Positions 1-11,640 of a stretch of DNA of 60,000 bases are shown in pieces (position 1 is the stretch's first letter; each line of letters opens with the position of its first letter). The translations under genes were made by a program, and so were the position numbers. The DNA lies in contig NC_092571.1 of NCBI RefSeq assembly GCF_037975245.1, positions 22,451,564-22,511,563 of the forward strand, in the 5' to 3' direction. The notes under the pieces were generated by a model. It did not search any database, was not told where the DNA came from, and worked only from the letters and a program-made list of their open reading frames with translations. Source of the stretch: Apostichopus japonicus (Eukaryota; Echinodermata; Holothuroidea; Aspidochirotida; Stichopodidae).

Positions 1-1089
1 AAATTTGACATTTGCATGTTATATCTAGATATAATGCTTATTCATGATTATGATTATTCATAAGATAATGATTATTCATATTCATATTGATATGATTATT
101 CATGATCATGATTATTCATAAGTAATTGTAATAAAAACCCAGCATGCACCACTTCATCTATACATACTAGAATCTGAGTATATAAATCGCCTTTCTACTT
201 GCTCACAGTGTTGGTGTGTAGGCTTCATCTCCATGTGTAGTTACAGCCTACCGTGCATGCGTAACAGGCCTACCCATTACTCCCTACACTTATAACATTC
301 AAGGAGGGAAAATGCTTTTAAGATGGCAGCAAAAATGATTTTTAAGTTTTAAAAGTTGAATGACCATTATTTGACGTAAGTAGTATAGTTAAGGGTAATA
401 CTGATGACCCTGAAGGTTGACAGTGTATTTAAATATGTAGTTACTATGAAAACTTATCCATAGTTTTGTAGCCTGCTCCCTGCCAAATGCTAATTTTGCC
501 TAATAAATAGTTCAAGGTCAAATAGACAAGTTTCACAGATTGGAGGCAGAGTGCAAAAATGGTAGAATCAGTGAACTAAACAAGAAACAGGATAATGAGG
601 GGATCTTGGATGCAAATTTTGAGATAATAAATTGTAACTTACTGCACTAGTGTTGTCAGTACAGTCCAGTACTTCAGCTTTCATTATTAACAAATACAAG
701 AAAAAAAGGAAAAACATTTTACCTTCTCCAAATCTGATCCTATGTGTGTTACTGCACTGTATTTCACATTGTAAAACACACAAAGTTATTCTACAGACAA
801 TATTGACTACGGTATTTAGGATACCTTAGTTATCATTATTCCAGATTTTTGTTCATTTCCAGTCAGTCAAACAAGAATATCTCTTGTGACAAGTCCAAGC
901 GATTCACTTAGTCCAGGTTTCATTGTTTTTCGACAAATTCCCAGTCCTTCTGTTTGAAGGCTAGTGTTTCAATTTTCCTTGCTAGGTAATTTTTTTTTGT
1001 GTAACCTGTGATACAATTCTCTTTATTTATTACCAAACTATGAAAGATTTTTTTTTTCTTGTTTCCTCCCCACCCCCATCCCCTTCCAG
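1..1089. other. Upstream intron of SEC62, no gene seen
   Basis: This stretch precedes the first recognisable SEC62 exon and is AT-rich non-coding sequence. Positions 30-125 hold an imperfect array of the motif gattattcat. I searched for the N-terminal Sec62 domain and its lysine-rich linker on the plus strand and did not find them, so the upstream exons probably lie outside the window. The reading frame on the minus strand around 568-783 matches nothing I recognise. Confidence 0.55.
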
Positions 1090-3678
1090 GCCTATGTGTG
1101 GATATTTGACCCTGTTAAACCTGCACACTACGTGTACGGACTTGGACTTGGTAAGTAAAATTTACTTGAACGCTCGTCACCTTTCCATGTTATTTCATGC
1201 GAAAATAACTTCATTATGTTTACACCTTCTGTTAATGCTGCTGAAAAGCCCTGCATTGAGATGTCACATTATTTGGAGCATTTCACAGGATATTGATTTG
1301 TTTTCAGCTAACACATATCATCTGTACATTCGAGGAATGGTAATTCCACTTGAATATAACTTGTTAAACATTATACATTATCCAAAACAGATTGCAGAGA
1401 GAGAGTTTTTAATCTCAGACAACCTAAACTATTTTTCTCTTATAGTTTCTATCAATCCTTGATTGATCAGAATTGCCCCCCCCCCCCCCACTATTTTGCA
1501 ACAAAAAGAAGATACTGTCTTGCCGAACAGGATTGTCCCAAGTTTCAAAAGGCCTTTGGGACGTTAAAAAATATCACAATACGCAAATTTAAAAATATTC
1601 ACGTGTTGTGACCATTTTTGGAAGCAGGATATAACTGTTTCCAAACACACAAATATGATTGATGACCATGTATTAGTCCCACAAGCTTGGAGGGAAAAAG
1701 CTACCTAGCGATGTTTTAAAATCCAAAATTTACTTCAAAGGGGAGGGAGGAATGTAGTGTCCCACCTCTGCGATCCAAAGAGATATAATAACCCTATATG
1801 GTACAGACACATGTGTATGAGACGAAATGTCCAAGGCTGGTTTGAAGTAGGAATAAATTATGTGTCATCCCGCAGAATGCTACGCAAGTTGGCCAAATTT
1901 CCATATTCATGTGGCAAAGATATAAAGCAATATGTTTATTACATAGGAACCATAGTGTTATATAACAGACAAATGTCAGGGCCTTCAAAACAGCTTCACA
2001 AACTTTGAAGACTGAATTATTCGCAGTTGAAGGCCTACATGTGATGGTTTATTTGTTTGACTATGAGGTTGTATTAAAAATGGATTCTCTTTCACCCCTT
2101 TTCTTTTTTTGTGTAACTCCCATATTTCCCATAAATTGTTTTTTTTTATCTGATCATCTATAGATGTAGTGACAGAATTTGTCACAATAGGTACTTACCG
2201 GTAGAAAAGGAATGTCTATTTCTGGTTGCAGATGTCATGTGTTAGCCAATTCTGACAAATTTGACAAACCTGCTGTGATCTCTAGGGAGTAAACTAATTC
2301 CAATTCCAAAACTGATTCCAGTCAACTGATTCCAAGACTGAGCAATTTTGTCACTGATTCCAAGACTGAGCAATTTTGTCACTCTTGTTGACAGTTTTGT
2401 GTTGATAAACCTTCGCTTAAAGATGATTTAGAAGAATTTATGAAGACTAAGTTTTGCAAGAAGCAGTTCCCTGATATAACATTCTGCAAGACATATATAT
2501 TTATATATATATATATAGAATATAACAGAATAAGTAAACTATCTGAAAGCTTCTTCTGCATATACTGTCAAGGCAAGTAATCACTGTGAGGGTCTTCACT
2601 CTGGTGTTTTTCTCTTTTGAATCTTGTTTAGTTATTGGCGCCATTGCAGTGTGCTTGTTCCCGTTGTGGCCCCCGTGGATGCGGATCGGTACTTATTACC
2701 TGAGTGTTGGAGGAGCCTGTTTGGTCGGATCTATAGTGGTCCTGGCAATTGGTAGGTTGCTGGCCGCTAAATTCAAACTATTAAATAACTTAATGCCAGT
2801 AGATTTTATTGCATGCAAGTAGAACTGGCATTTTCTTGCCAGTAGACACCAATAACTTGGGGAAGGAGGTGGTAAAATACCCTCCTATATTTATTTAATT
2901 TGTTCCCCCTTTAATTCCCTTAGTAATTTTGCTTTTCTCGGCTGAAAGAATTGTCCTTTAAACAACATATTTTCAGCATCCAAAATTGACTGTTTCACCA
3001 TTAGTTTCCTTGGTAATCCTATGATTAATTCAAATATTATACATTAAGAACAACATATTTTTGCATCAGAAAGGGGTAATTTTAATGACATAAGAAATCA
3101 CCATTTTCTATTAGCACATGTATTCATTAATGTCCAAAATACTGCACTTTGCCTTAATTTTTGTTTGGTTTTTCTTTCTCTCAGTACGAACTATCATTTA
3201 TGGAATCGTCTGGGGAGGAACGTTAGGTAAGGTGAGCTGGTGGCTGTTCCCTAACCTATTAGCAGACGTGGGTATCTTAGAATCCTTCCAGCCGATATAT
3301 TCCGTCGAGTACAGTTCACAGGAGGGGAAAGGAGGAGGAGGGAAGAAAGGAAAAGAAGAGGCCAATGAAGAATCCGACGAGAACGGACGAGAAGATGAAA
3401 ACCAAACAGAAACTGTTGAAAACGTTGGCAGCACAGAAGACAATTATGAGAGAGAAATCTCCGAGGACAGGCCGTCAGAGGAGGTTCCCGAAGCAGTTGA
3501 AACAGAGAGCGGACGGGATGAACAAGAAGAGGAGTGCAAAAACGGCAAAGACGAAGATGATGACGAAAACATTTCTCAGACTTCAGAAAAGTCCGAGTCC
3601 TCGTCCAGTCAGGGCACAAAAGATTTTGAGATCGTACGGAAGGAAGATATTGTGGAAAGTGACGAGGTCGAAGCGTGA
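1090..3678 (+). CDS. SEC62: Sec62, translocon-associated ER membrane protein and ER-phagy receptor (3' part, three exons)
   Basis: Coding exons are 1090-1150, 2632-2751 and 3185-3678, joined in phase with consensus acceptors (ttccag, gtttag, ctctcag) and gtaagt/gtaggt-type donors; together they encode the last 224 residues. The protein begins with AYVWIFDPV, the conserved Sec62 signature before the first membrane span. Two hydrophobic segments follow, around HYVYGLGLVIGAIAVCLFPL and TYYLSVGGACLVGSIVVLAI, with the conserved LFPLWPPWMRIGTYYLSVG stretch between them. Next comes FPNLLADVGILESFQPIYS, matching the cytosolic segment after the second span, and then a long Glu/Asp/Ser-rich tail. Near the end KDFEIV resembles the LC3-interacting motif NDFEMI of human SEC62. 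Sec62 works with Sec61/Sec63 in post-translational import into the ER and, through the LC3 motif, in recovery ER-phagy. The N-terminal half is outside the window. Family identity is nearly certain. Confidence 0.94.
1151..2631 (+). other. SEC62 intron
   Basis: Intron with a GTAAGT donor at 1151 and an AG acceptor ending at 2631. It contains a short poly-C run near 1477, a 27-bp direct duplication (about 2329-2385, unit beginning actgattccaagactgagc) and a short TA-rich run near 2490-2517. No exon or RNA gene is visible in it. Confidence 0.8.
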
Positions 3679-3738
3679 GGGATAAAGAGACTATGAACTT
3701 CACATGTCTGTGGCGATCGAATCAGCATTTGGGCCGGT

Positions 3739-4164
3739 ATCCGAGATTGATCTGAAACTGAACTAGGATGTTTGGCGCTGAATTGAAAGTTTTACCATAA
3801 AATAGGACCATAAATACCTTTCTTAAATGGACCGTTGTTTGGTCGTTCGGTGAAAATGTACCAGCTTGTCTTTTCCCTTACCTTAAGTCCTGTATTATTT
3901 TTGTGTTGTTTCTTGTGCTTGTAGTAGGGCCCATACATTCTCATTGGTTCATCCGAGATTGATCTAAAACTGAATTGGGATGTTTGGGGCCGAATTGAAA
4001 GTTTTACCATAAAATAGGACCATAAATACCTTTCTTAAATGGACCAGTGTTGGTCGTAAGGTGAAAATGTACCAGCTTGTCTTTTCCCTTACCATGTTTA
4101 CCTGTATCATGTTTTGTGTTGTTTCGTGTGCATGTAGTAGGGCCTATACATTCTCATTGGTTCA
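3739..4164 (+). repeat. 212-bp tandem duplication in the SEC62 3' region
   Basis: Copy 1 is about 3739-3950 and copy 2 about 3951-4164; both start at atccgagattgatct and contain ttttaccataaaataggacc. The offset between copies is 212 bp, with scattered substitutions and small indels, so the duplication is fairly recent but not brand new. Confidence 0.9.
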
Positions 4165-4484
4165 ATGTAATGAGAAGATTAAAGCACCACCCATGGCATA
4201 CCAGGGAAGGATCCAGGTTTTTTTTTTTAAAGGAAGGAGGTGTTCCCCTGTGGTCATAGAAACCGACTAACATTTATTCTAGGGAATTTTAGACATCAAA
4301 TTGTGCATTCTGAGGCATATGTAGACCACAAATGAAGGTTTGCGGAATTCACAAATTTATTGGTTAAAGAAAGAAAGGTTTTTACGCTTTGAAAATGAGT
4401 AGTTTAATGCACATGGCACAGGTATAATTACACCTAAGTGCATGGCTGTGGTAATTTGCTTTAGTTTGAATAATAGGGATGTGC

Positions 4485-4610
4485 ACCACTCCCTCCTCCT
4501 CCTCTTTCTACTTCTCCTTATCAACCCCCTTCTTCCTCTCCTACCCCTCCTTCACCTCCTCCTACTCCTCATCCACCTCCTCTTCCTCCTCCTCCTCCTC
4601 CTCCCGTCAT
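4485..4610 (+). repeat. Pyrimidine-rich (TCC/CTCCT)n tract
   Basis: About 125 bp of almost pure C/T on the plus strand dominated by tcc and cctcct units. The leucine-rich reading frame across it is a by-product of the composition and is not a gene. Confidence 0.85.
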
Positions 4611-4717
4611 TTTGCATCTGTGGACAAGTCTCTGCAAATAATTCCATAGATCTTTATCATTTCTCAACTTTGATTTACGCAGAAATTGTTCACATGATCC
4701 CAGATATTTTGAAACTC

Positions 4718-4723
4718 AATAAA
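4718..4723 (+). terminator. Candidate polyadenylation signal of SEC62
   Basis: AATAAA, about 1.04 kb after the SEC62 stop codon. It is followed about 10-40 bases later by t/g-containing sequence. It is only a candidate, since other A/T-rich variants are nearby. Confidence 0.4.
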
Positions 4724-5052
4724 GGGGAGTGCTCATAAGTGTCCACAAATGTTTAAAGTGACCATATTTATTTAACGTATGACAATCATTAAAGATTTGT
4801 AGTTAAATATTTGCCCATTTTTGCTTTTTTGTTGTTTATCTTGTTGTAACTCTTAGACTCAGCAAAGGTCCTGTCCAAACAGAACTAAAATAAATCTACA
4901 TTAGGATTTATGCAGCAGGATTGTACACAAATGGTACGCACTGAGCAAGGCACATGTGAATATAGGGGCAAAATTTTAACAGTCATTACTCAGGCTGTTA
5001 CTTCTGGTAGCTCATGTTACATTTAAACTAATCCTTGCATGTTGGATCTTAA

Positions 5053-5416
5053 AGGCATTGAAGACTCGCCCCAAACCGGGTGCCGCGCTCTGAAAAAGTT
5101 AACTTTCCGTTGCTTGCAAATGACGTTTTCTTCTTGTCGCTACAAAATGCAGACAGTAATGAAACGTGATACCTTGTTATCTTTTATCTAGACCTGAGAT
5201 GTCCATCGCTGCTATTACATGTACACTGTGTTGTGGGTATTGACCGTAGCTGTACGTACTGACTGTGCACTAGTGTCTAATTACCAACGGTAGAAAGCTC
5301 TGTTTATTTTCTGGGATCGATGGTGGTGTCTAACACTTCTGTTACACCTCATTCGAAACTAGGTCAGATTACCTGCATGAGACGTTTCTTTGTGCGCGAG
5401 TCTTCACATGCACCCT
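5053..5416. mobile_element. 364-bp MITE flanked by TTAA
   Basis: The element is bracketed by TTAA at 5049-5052 and 5417-5420. Its ends are related inverted repeats: aggcattgaagactcg at the left and, read in reverse complement, agggtgcatgtgaagactcg at the right. TTAA target duplications are typical of piggyBac and some Kolobok elements. There is no coding capacity. Related sequence occurs near 29285-29784. Confidence 0.6.
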
Positions 5417-6589
5417 TTAAGTTCCCACACATATGATTAGGCGTGCATACTAGTACATTTTTTTTTTTTTTTTTTAATATCGGTTTTTTTATTTACAGAT
5501 TTCTCTCCCTGTTATGCTTACAGTACATACCATGTAGAGTTTTGAAAGTTCAAGGTTACTTTTAGAGTTTGTGCTAATATTTCTTACCTGCATATTTTTC
5601 TTGTTTCAATTATTATAGGCAATGCCAGTATATAAAAAAAACAGGTCCACACTCTACAACCATTCATGCATTACAGCTGCTCCTTTTCATCCATTGCAAA
5701 GTACCACTGGCGGAGAAACAGGGGGGGTTGGGGGGTTTTAACCCCCCCACTTTTTGAAGAGGGGGGGTTGGCCCACACAATCAACCCCCCCTAGTTTTTG
5801 CCAGTAATGTTCTGTTATAGCCTATGTTATGTGCTCCAAATGGCATAATAAATCAAATTATTAAATTTGAAATTGTTAAAGTCATTTCAACCTTTTACCT
5901 GGTAGGCTACATCAACAATTAACGACCGAAAACCGAGTTAGAATTGACCCACACATTATTTCTAGCCCCTTTCCCCCACCTTGCGCATTGGAACTTGTAG
6001 CTCATAGCGCTAACTTCACCCCACAACAGACATACACAAAATAACGTTTTGTTGCTGCTGAATAGCTTTGGAACTGTATACACTTGCCAACTTCAACGAG
6101 GTGAAGGAAGGTAAAGAAAAAGAAGAAAGAGAAAAGGATGGAGTAGAAATACGGCAAGAAAACGGGAAGAGAAAGAGGAACAGTGACAAAATTATTCGAA
6201 TTTGTAAAGCAAACAGCAGATATCACATCCAACTTTTTCAGTAGTGGGGACATGATATACCGTGTCCCCACCAATTTGTCTTGACCAATAGCTGCATTTC
6301 AAGTTCCCCTGTATTGAACTTTGGCGCAGTTTGATCCAGCATTGTGCAAATGAAATGCAGCAGTTCTCATTTTATTGTATTTTATCCACAGTTGTTAAAT
6401 ATAGGACGGAAATCGCATTTGCCGCAGTCTATATTTGTTTTCTGGGAGAGGACCCCAGACCCATCGTATATACAAAAGTCTACTTGGATTATTTGTCCCC
6501 TGATTTTCTTTCTGCAGACGCCCATGTATTTCTCCAAACTAAATTTCTAAGCCATGAGATCTAAAACTTAAGGAGGTTTAGGAGCATCA

Positions 6590-6690
6590 TTAGGTCTGGG
6601 AAGTGTTATTTCCGGCGATCTGGGAGGTATATTTGCCCCAAAAAATCGTACGCTACGCGCGAACCCATGGTCGCGCTCCGCTTAGATAGT
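6590..6690 (+). repeat. Dispersed ~100-bp repeat core (copy 1 of 6)
   Basis: Core with tctgggagg, a run around aaaaaatcgtacg and ggtcgcgctccgcttagatag. Related copies occur at about 12360-12465 and 12520-12625 on the plus strand, and at 23095-23200, 24285-24400 and 26845-26960 on the minus strand. They mark members of one hAT-like family, several of them nested in or next to the larger elements described here. Confidence 0.7.
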
Positions 6691-6889
6691 GTCATAGAAC
6701 AGACATAGTCCGGGAGCCCAGAAGGTTTATTCAGCTGAAGAGGTACAAAAGGTTTGGTGGCCTGATTGTGTTGGTAGGTGACCAAGCATCAATAAAATGT
6801 GTTGCTGCCGGGGCACACCCTGCATGGTAGGTGAGGGGGTCACAAAATAGGGGGGCAAAATATGCTTTTATTTAGCTGAAGAGGTACAA

Positions 6890-8335
6890 GCACAAAAGTT
6901 GCTGGATCTTATTCCCAGGAGGGTACCTTGCATCATGGTGGCAATGACAGCAATATCTGACTGCATGGGGCCCCAGACAGTAGCCCAAAAGAGGCCCGCC
7001 CATATGGTATTATTCAGCTGAAAAGGTACAAGGGTGAATTCTTTTGCATTTGAACTATTACACATTGTGGTGTACTAAAACACTAATGACAGTAACTTTG
7101 TCCTGCATAGGGGCCCAAACAGTAGCCCTAAGAATGGGCCATGCGGTACAACCAGCTGTTGGCTAATTTATCTAGCTGAAAAGGTACATGAAAAACTTGT
7201 TGGGTACTGCTCCCAGCAAGACTAATTTCATTGCTGTAGCAACAACAGCAATATCTGACTGCATGGGGCCCCAGACATTAGCCCAAATGGGGCCCGCCCA
7301 TGTGGTTTTATTCAGCTGAAAGGGTACAAGGGTAGATCCTTTTGCATTTGAACTATTAAACATTGAGGTATACTAAAACACTAATGACAGTAACTTTGTC
7401 CTGCATAGGGGCCCAAACAGTAGCCCTAAGAATGGGCCATGCGGTACAACCAGCTGTTGGCTAATTTATCTAGCTGAAAAGGTACATGAACAAAACTTGT
7501 TGGATACTGCTCCCAGTGAGACTAATTACATTGCTGTAGCAACAACAGCAATATCTGACTGCATGGGGCCCCAGACAGTAGCCCAAATGGGGCCCGCCCA
7601 TGTGGTATTATTCAGCTGAAAGGGTACAAGGGTAGATCCTTTTGCATTTGAACTATTAAACATTGAGGTATACTAAAACACTAATGACAGTAACTTTGTC
7701 ATGCATAGGGGCCCAAACAGTAGCCCTAAGAATGGGCCATGCGGTACAACCAGCTGTTGGCTAATTTATCTAGCTGAAAAGGTACATGAACAAAACTTGT
7801 TGGATACTGCTCCCAGCGAGACTAATTACATTGCTGTAGCAACAACAGCAATATCTGACTGCATGGGGCCCCAGACAGTGGCCCAAAAGAGGCCCGCCCA
7901 TGTGGTATTATTCAGCTGAAAAGGTACAAGGGTAGATCCTTTTGCATTTGAACTATTACACATCGGGGTATACTAAAACACTAATGACAGTAACTTTGTC
8001 CTGCATAGGGGCTTAAACAGTAACCCTAAGTATGGGCCATGCGGTACAACCAGCTGTTGGCTAATTTATCTAGCTGAACAGGTACATGAACAAAACTTGT
8101 TGGATACTGCTCCCAGCAAGACTAATTACATTGCTGTAGCAACAACAGCAATATCTGCCTGCATGGGGCCCCAGACAGTGGCCCAAAAGGGCCCAGCCCA
8201 CATGGTATTATACAGCTGAAAAGGTACAAGGGTAGATCCTTTTGCATTTGAACTATTACACATCGGGGTATACTATAATGCTAATGACAGTAACTTTGTC
8301 CTTCATAGTGGCCCAAACAGGCCCATATGGTGTTA
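6890..8335 (+). repeat. Left arm: ~300-bp tandem array, about five units
   Basis: Successive units start with ctaatgacagtaactttgtc at about 7083, 7381, 7681, 7981 and 8281, a period of 298-300 bp. Each unit itself contains two related ~150-bp halves, each with a gggccc-type block, an acagtagccc block and a tcagctgaa-aggtac block. The last unit near 8281-8340 decays into the centre. Confidence 0.9.
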
Positions 8336-9551
8336 TTCAGTCAAAGTAGTACAAGAGTGAATCTTTCAGCATTGATGCTGATACATTTAGGTTTACCTAA
8401 GTAGATCTACCAATGACACCAACTTCGTTCTGCACTGGGGCCCAGACAATATAGCCCAACATAGCCCCTCCTTTCATGATTATTGTCTCTTGCCACGATT
8501 GGACGAGCAGTGAGAGAAAGCAGAAATGATATAATTGCAAGAGATTTATGATTTATTGGACCTGGTTAACAACGTTATTTGTCTTCTTCGTTAGAAATCC
8601 AGTGTAACGTACCTTATAATTGGATTGCGAGGCAATTCAAAACTGTGAATACCACCATACCTGAACGCTATGATAGGTGCACTTTTTTTAAATGTAATTT
8701 AAAATACTTTGTGTAGCCAGAATTGTATCTTTCAGAATGACCTAAAACATTGTACTGGCCCTAATTAACTCAAAGTTGGTCTCCATCGTTGTAGCATTGA
8801 ACTGATATACTTCAATTCAAATTGCTCAATCATTGATCGTAATGATTTATCAGTGATAATCATATGAAGGCATGCATGTTAACATCATCACTTGCTGAAA
8901 TAACATATTTACAGTTTTGGTTAAAATGATAACATATAGTAACATCCATAATACATGTACACTAGGGTAATGTACCGTAAACAGTCAATTGGACACCATT
9001 TTGTATATCTTAGGCAACATTGATAACATAAAGTTTAGCACACAGAATTATAACGAAAGAATGTTACTAGATTCCCATAGCTAGGTACAAAAGTTAGGAA
9101 TGTACAGACAAGTAACAAGTACTGTAAGTCAGTGGAATTTTCTGAAATGTAAGCTGCTGACATTATTATTGTCCATTGTCACAGCAGTACATGGAAAATA
9201 CAGCACTTGATTTAGCGAGTAATACACTAATGTTACATGTTAGGGTCAACCAAGAAAAGGCCAAATATCAAAACTACATCAATCTTCAACAGCCTCATAG
9301 GTTCTGGGTAACAGGTTTTGTACATGTCAAGCAGATGAAATGTTGCTCCAGGGTGTGGTGGAAGTTTTGTTTTAACCACTGCAAACAGATGGGTTTTATT
9401 ACATAATAACTATGAAATCCATAAGTTCCTGTCAATAGAGAATATTACCTTTCTGCCCGTTCTATTGTGTTGATGTATGTCACAATATAATGATTATTTA
9501 CGACATAGAAATGGCACAAGTAATTGTTTACGTTCTCATCAAGGGTCATAC

Positions 9552-10340
9552 CTAATCCTCATCCTCACATTCACTCTCACTGTCATCACTCCATGGCTGA
9601 TCATCCAACTCACTGTCATCATCAACATCTACTACGTCCATATCGTAATTTCTCATATTTTCTGCATAGTTATCTCTTGGATCAACGACAGCATCCAAAG
9701 CCAGAGTCATTTCTTCACGCTCATGTACTGGCTCCGAGTCTTCACTGGACAATGTATCGGGTAGAGCTTCTCCTTCATACCAATGGGGCACATACAGTCC
9801 ATCATCATTGGCGATCCATCCATAATTCAGTGGGTGCAGGTCTTTGGTTGGTTGTTTGGTATGTGCATGGCTCCACATCGTAGCAACGAAGTTTGCCCGT
9901 AATACGTGTTGATACAGTACCTTCTCACATGGTGGTAAAGATGAGCAATTGATCTTCTTTACGTGTACCGCTTGCTGTTTTCTTTTAGTCATCCTGGTGA
10001 AATTCTGGTGCCTGGCTTCATTGATGTCGTCCAATGCCTTGAATCCATAGATCCTGCAAACAAATGCAGTCACTGCAGGTTTATCGACAGCATTGGTGCA
10101 TAAGGACTTCAGTGCCTCAACGTAATCAGGGTCTTTCTCTAGATAACTGAAGGGTACAGACTTGCCTTTCTGGTAGAACGCAGAGTTGTAGTCACAACCA
10201 GTCAGAGCATGAAAACTAATGAGAGCTTCACTCAAACCTGTTTGCTTTCTTTCAAGCTCACGTGAAATGTTGGTTACGTTTATGAATCGTCTCTTGTTTC
10301 CTGAACCGAAGTCCAGAGTGATCATCGATGAGGCTGGCAT
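9552..10340 (-). CDS. Transposon-borne protein with FHALTGCDY motif, possibly a flap-nuclease-like (PIN/FEN) fold
   Basis: An open frame of 262 residues starts at the first ATG; the frame stays open further upstream to about 10390, where it runs into the repeat arm, so the start may be artificial and the protein 5'-truncated. It reads FHALTGCDYNSAFYQKGK at about residues 43-60, then a predicted helical region with IYGFKALDDINEARHQNF, and ends in a very acidic tail (last ~60 residues rich in D and E). TGCDY followed by a basic patch resembles the GCDY segment of XPG/FEN1-type nucleases; this resemblance is from memory, not a search. Proteins with an FHALTGCD segment occur as multicopy uncharacterised families in invertebrate genomes. 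It is the only substantial ORF of the fold-back element and could be its transposition protein or captured cargo. Confidence 0.6.
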   Translation of the reverse strand: MPASSMITLDFGSGNKRRFINVTNISRELERKQTGLSEALISFHALTGCDYNSAFYQKGKSVPFSYLEKDPDYVEALKSLCTNAVDKPAVTAFVCRIYGFKALDDINEARHQNFTRMTKRKQQAVHVKKINCSSLPPCEKVLYQHVLRANFVATMWSHAHTKQPTKDLHPLNYGWIANDDGLYVPHWYEGEALPDTLSSEDSEPVHEREEMTLALDAVVDPRDNYAENMRNYDMDVVDVDDDSELDDQPWSDDSESECEDED

Positions 10341-10554
10341 TTTGGGGACAAGACCATGATTTGATGATTTAATTGTTATCCGCCGTCTTGCCCCATGCAG
10401 GCAGATATGCTGTCAATACTGCAGCAATAGATTTAGTCCTGTTCGAAGCGGTATCCAACACGTTTTGTTTATGTACCTATTCAGGTAGGGATATTAGTTA
10501 AAAGCTGGTTGGGCTGCAGGGCCTATCTTTAGGGTTACTGTGAGGGCATATATG

Positions 10555-11640
10555 CAGGACAAAGTAACTGTCATTAGTATTTTAGTATACCCAAATGTGC
10601 AATAGTTTAAATGCAAAAGGATCTACCCTTGTACCTGTCCAGCTGAATAATACCATATGGGCGGGCCTCTTTTGGGCCACTGTCTGGGGCCCCGTGCAGT
10701 CATATATTGCTGTTGTTGCTACAGCAATGTAATTAGTCTTGCTGGGAGCAGTATCCAACACGTTTTGTTCATGTACCTTTTCAGCTAGATAAATTAGCCA
10801 ACAGCTGGATGTACCGCATGGCCCATTCTTAGGGCTACTGTTTGGGCCCCTATGCATGACAAAGTTACTGTCATTAGTGTTTTAGTACACCACAATGTGT
10901 AATAGTTCAAATGCAGAAGAATTCACCCTTGTACCTTTTCAGCTGAATAATACCATATGGGCGGGCCTCTTTTGGGCCACTGTCTGGGGCCCCATGCAGT
11001 CAGATATTGCTGTTGTTGCTACAGCAATGAAATTAGTCTTGCTGGGAGCAGTATCCAACAAGTTTTGTTCATGTACCTTTTCAGCTAGATAAATTAGCCA
11101 ACAGCTGGATGTACCGCATGGCCCATTCTTAGGGCTACTGTTTGGGCCCCTATGCAGGACAAAGTTACTGTCATTAGTGTTTTAGTACACCACAATATGT
11201 AATAGTTCAAATGCAAAAGAATTCACCCTTGTACCTTTTCAGCTGAATAATACCACATGGGCGGGCCCCATTTGGGCTACTGTCTGGGGCCCCATGCAGT
11301 CAGATATTGCTGTTGTTGCTACAGCAATGAAATTAGTCTTGCTGGGAGCAGTATCCAACAAGTTTTGTTCGTGTACCTTTTCAGCTAGATAAATTAGCCA
11401 ACAGCTGGTTGTACCGCATGGCCCGTTCTTAGGGCTACTGTTTGGGCCCCTATGCAGGACAAAGTTACTGTCATTAGTGTTTTAGTACACCACAATGTGT
11501 AATAGTTCAAATGCAAAAGAATTCACCCTTGTACCTTTTCAGCTGAATAAAACCATATGGGCGGGCCTCTTTTGGGCTACTGTCTGGGGCCCCATGCAGT
11601 CAGATATTGCTGTCATTGCCACGATGATTCAAGGTACCCT
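10555..11640 (-). repeat. Right arm: ~300-bp tandem array, about four units, inverted relative to left arm
   Basis: Units start at about 10560, 10860, 11160 and 11460 (acaaagt(a/t)actgtcattag) with a strict 300-bp period. They are reverse complements of the left-arm units and highly similar to them, so the two arms could pair into a stem of more than 1 kb. Confidence 0.9.

Larger units (their letters stand above)
3679..4740 (+). other. Presumed SEC62 3' UTR
   Basis: Follows the SEC62 stop codon (tga 3676-3678). A canonical AATAAA lies at 4718-4723, giving a 3' UTR of about 1.05 kb if it is used. The UTR contains a 212-bp tandem duplication and a pyrimidine-rich (TCC)n-like tract. The boundary is inferred; there is no transcript evidence. 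Confidence 0.45.

Noticed and set aside
3251-3703. 150-residue minus-strand frame opposite SEC62
   Set aside because: It is antisense to a well-supported exon and reflects its purine-rich codons; no similarity is recognised.
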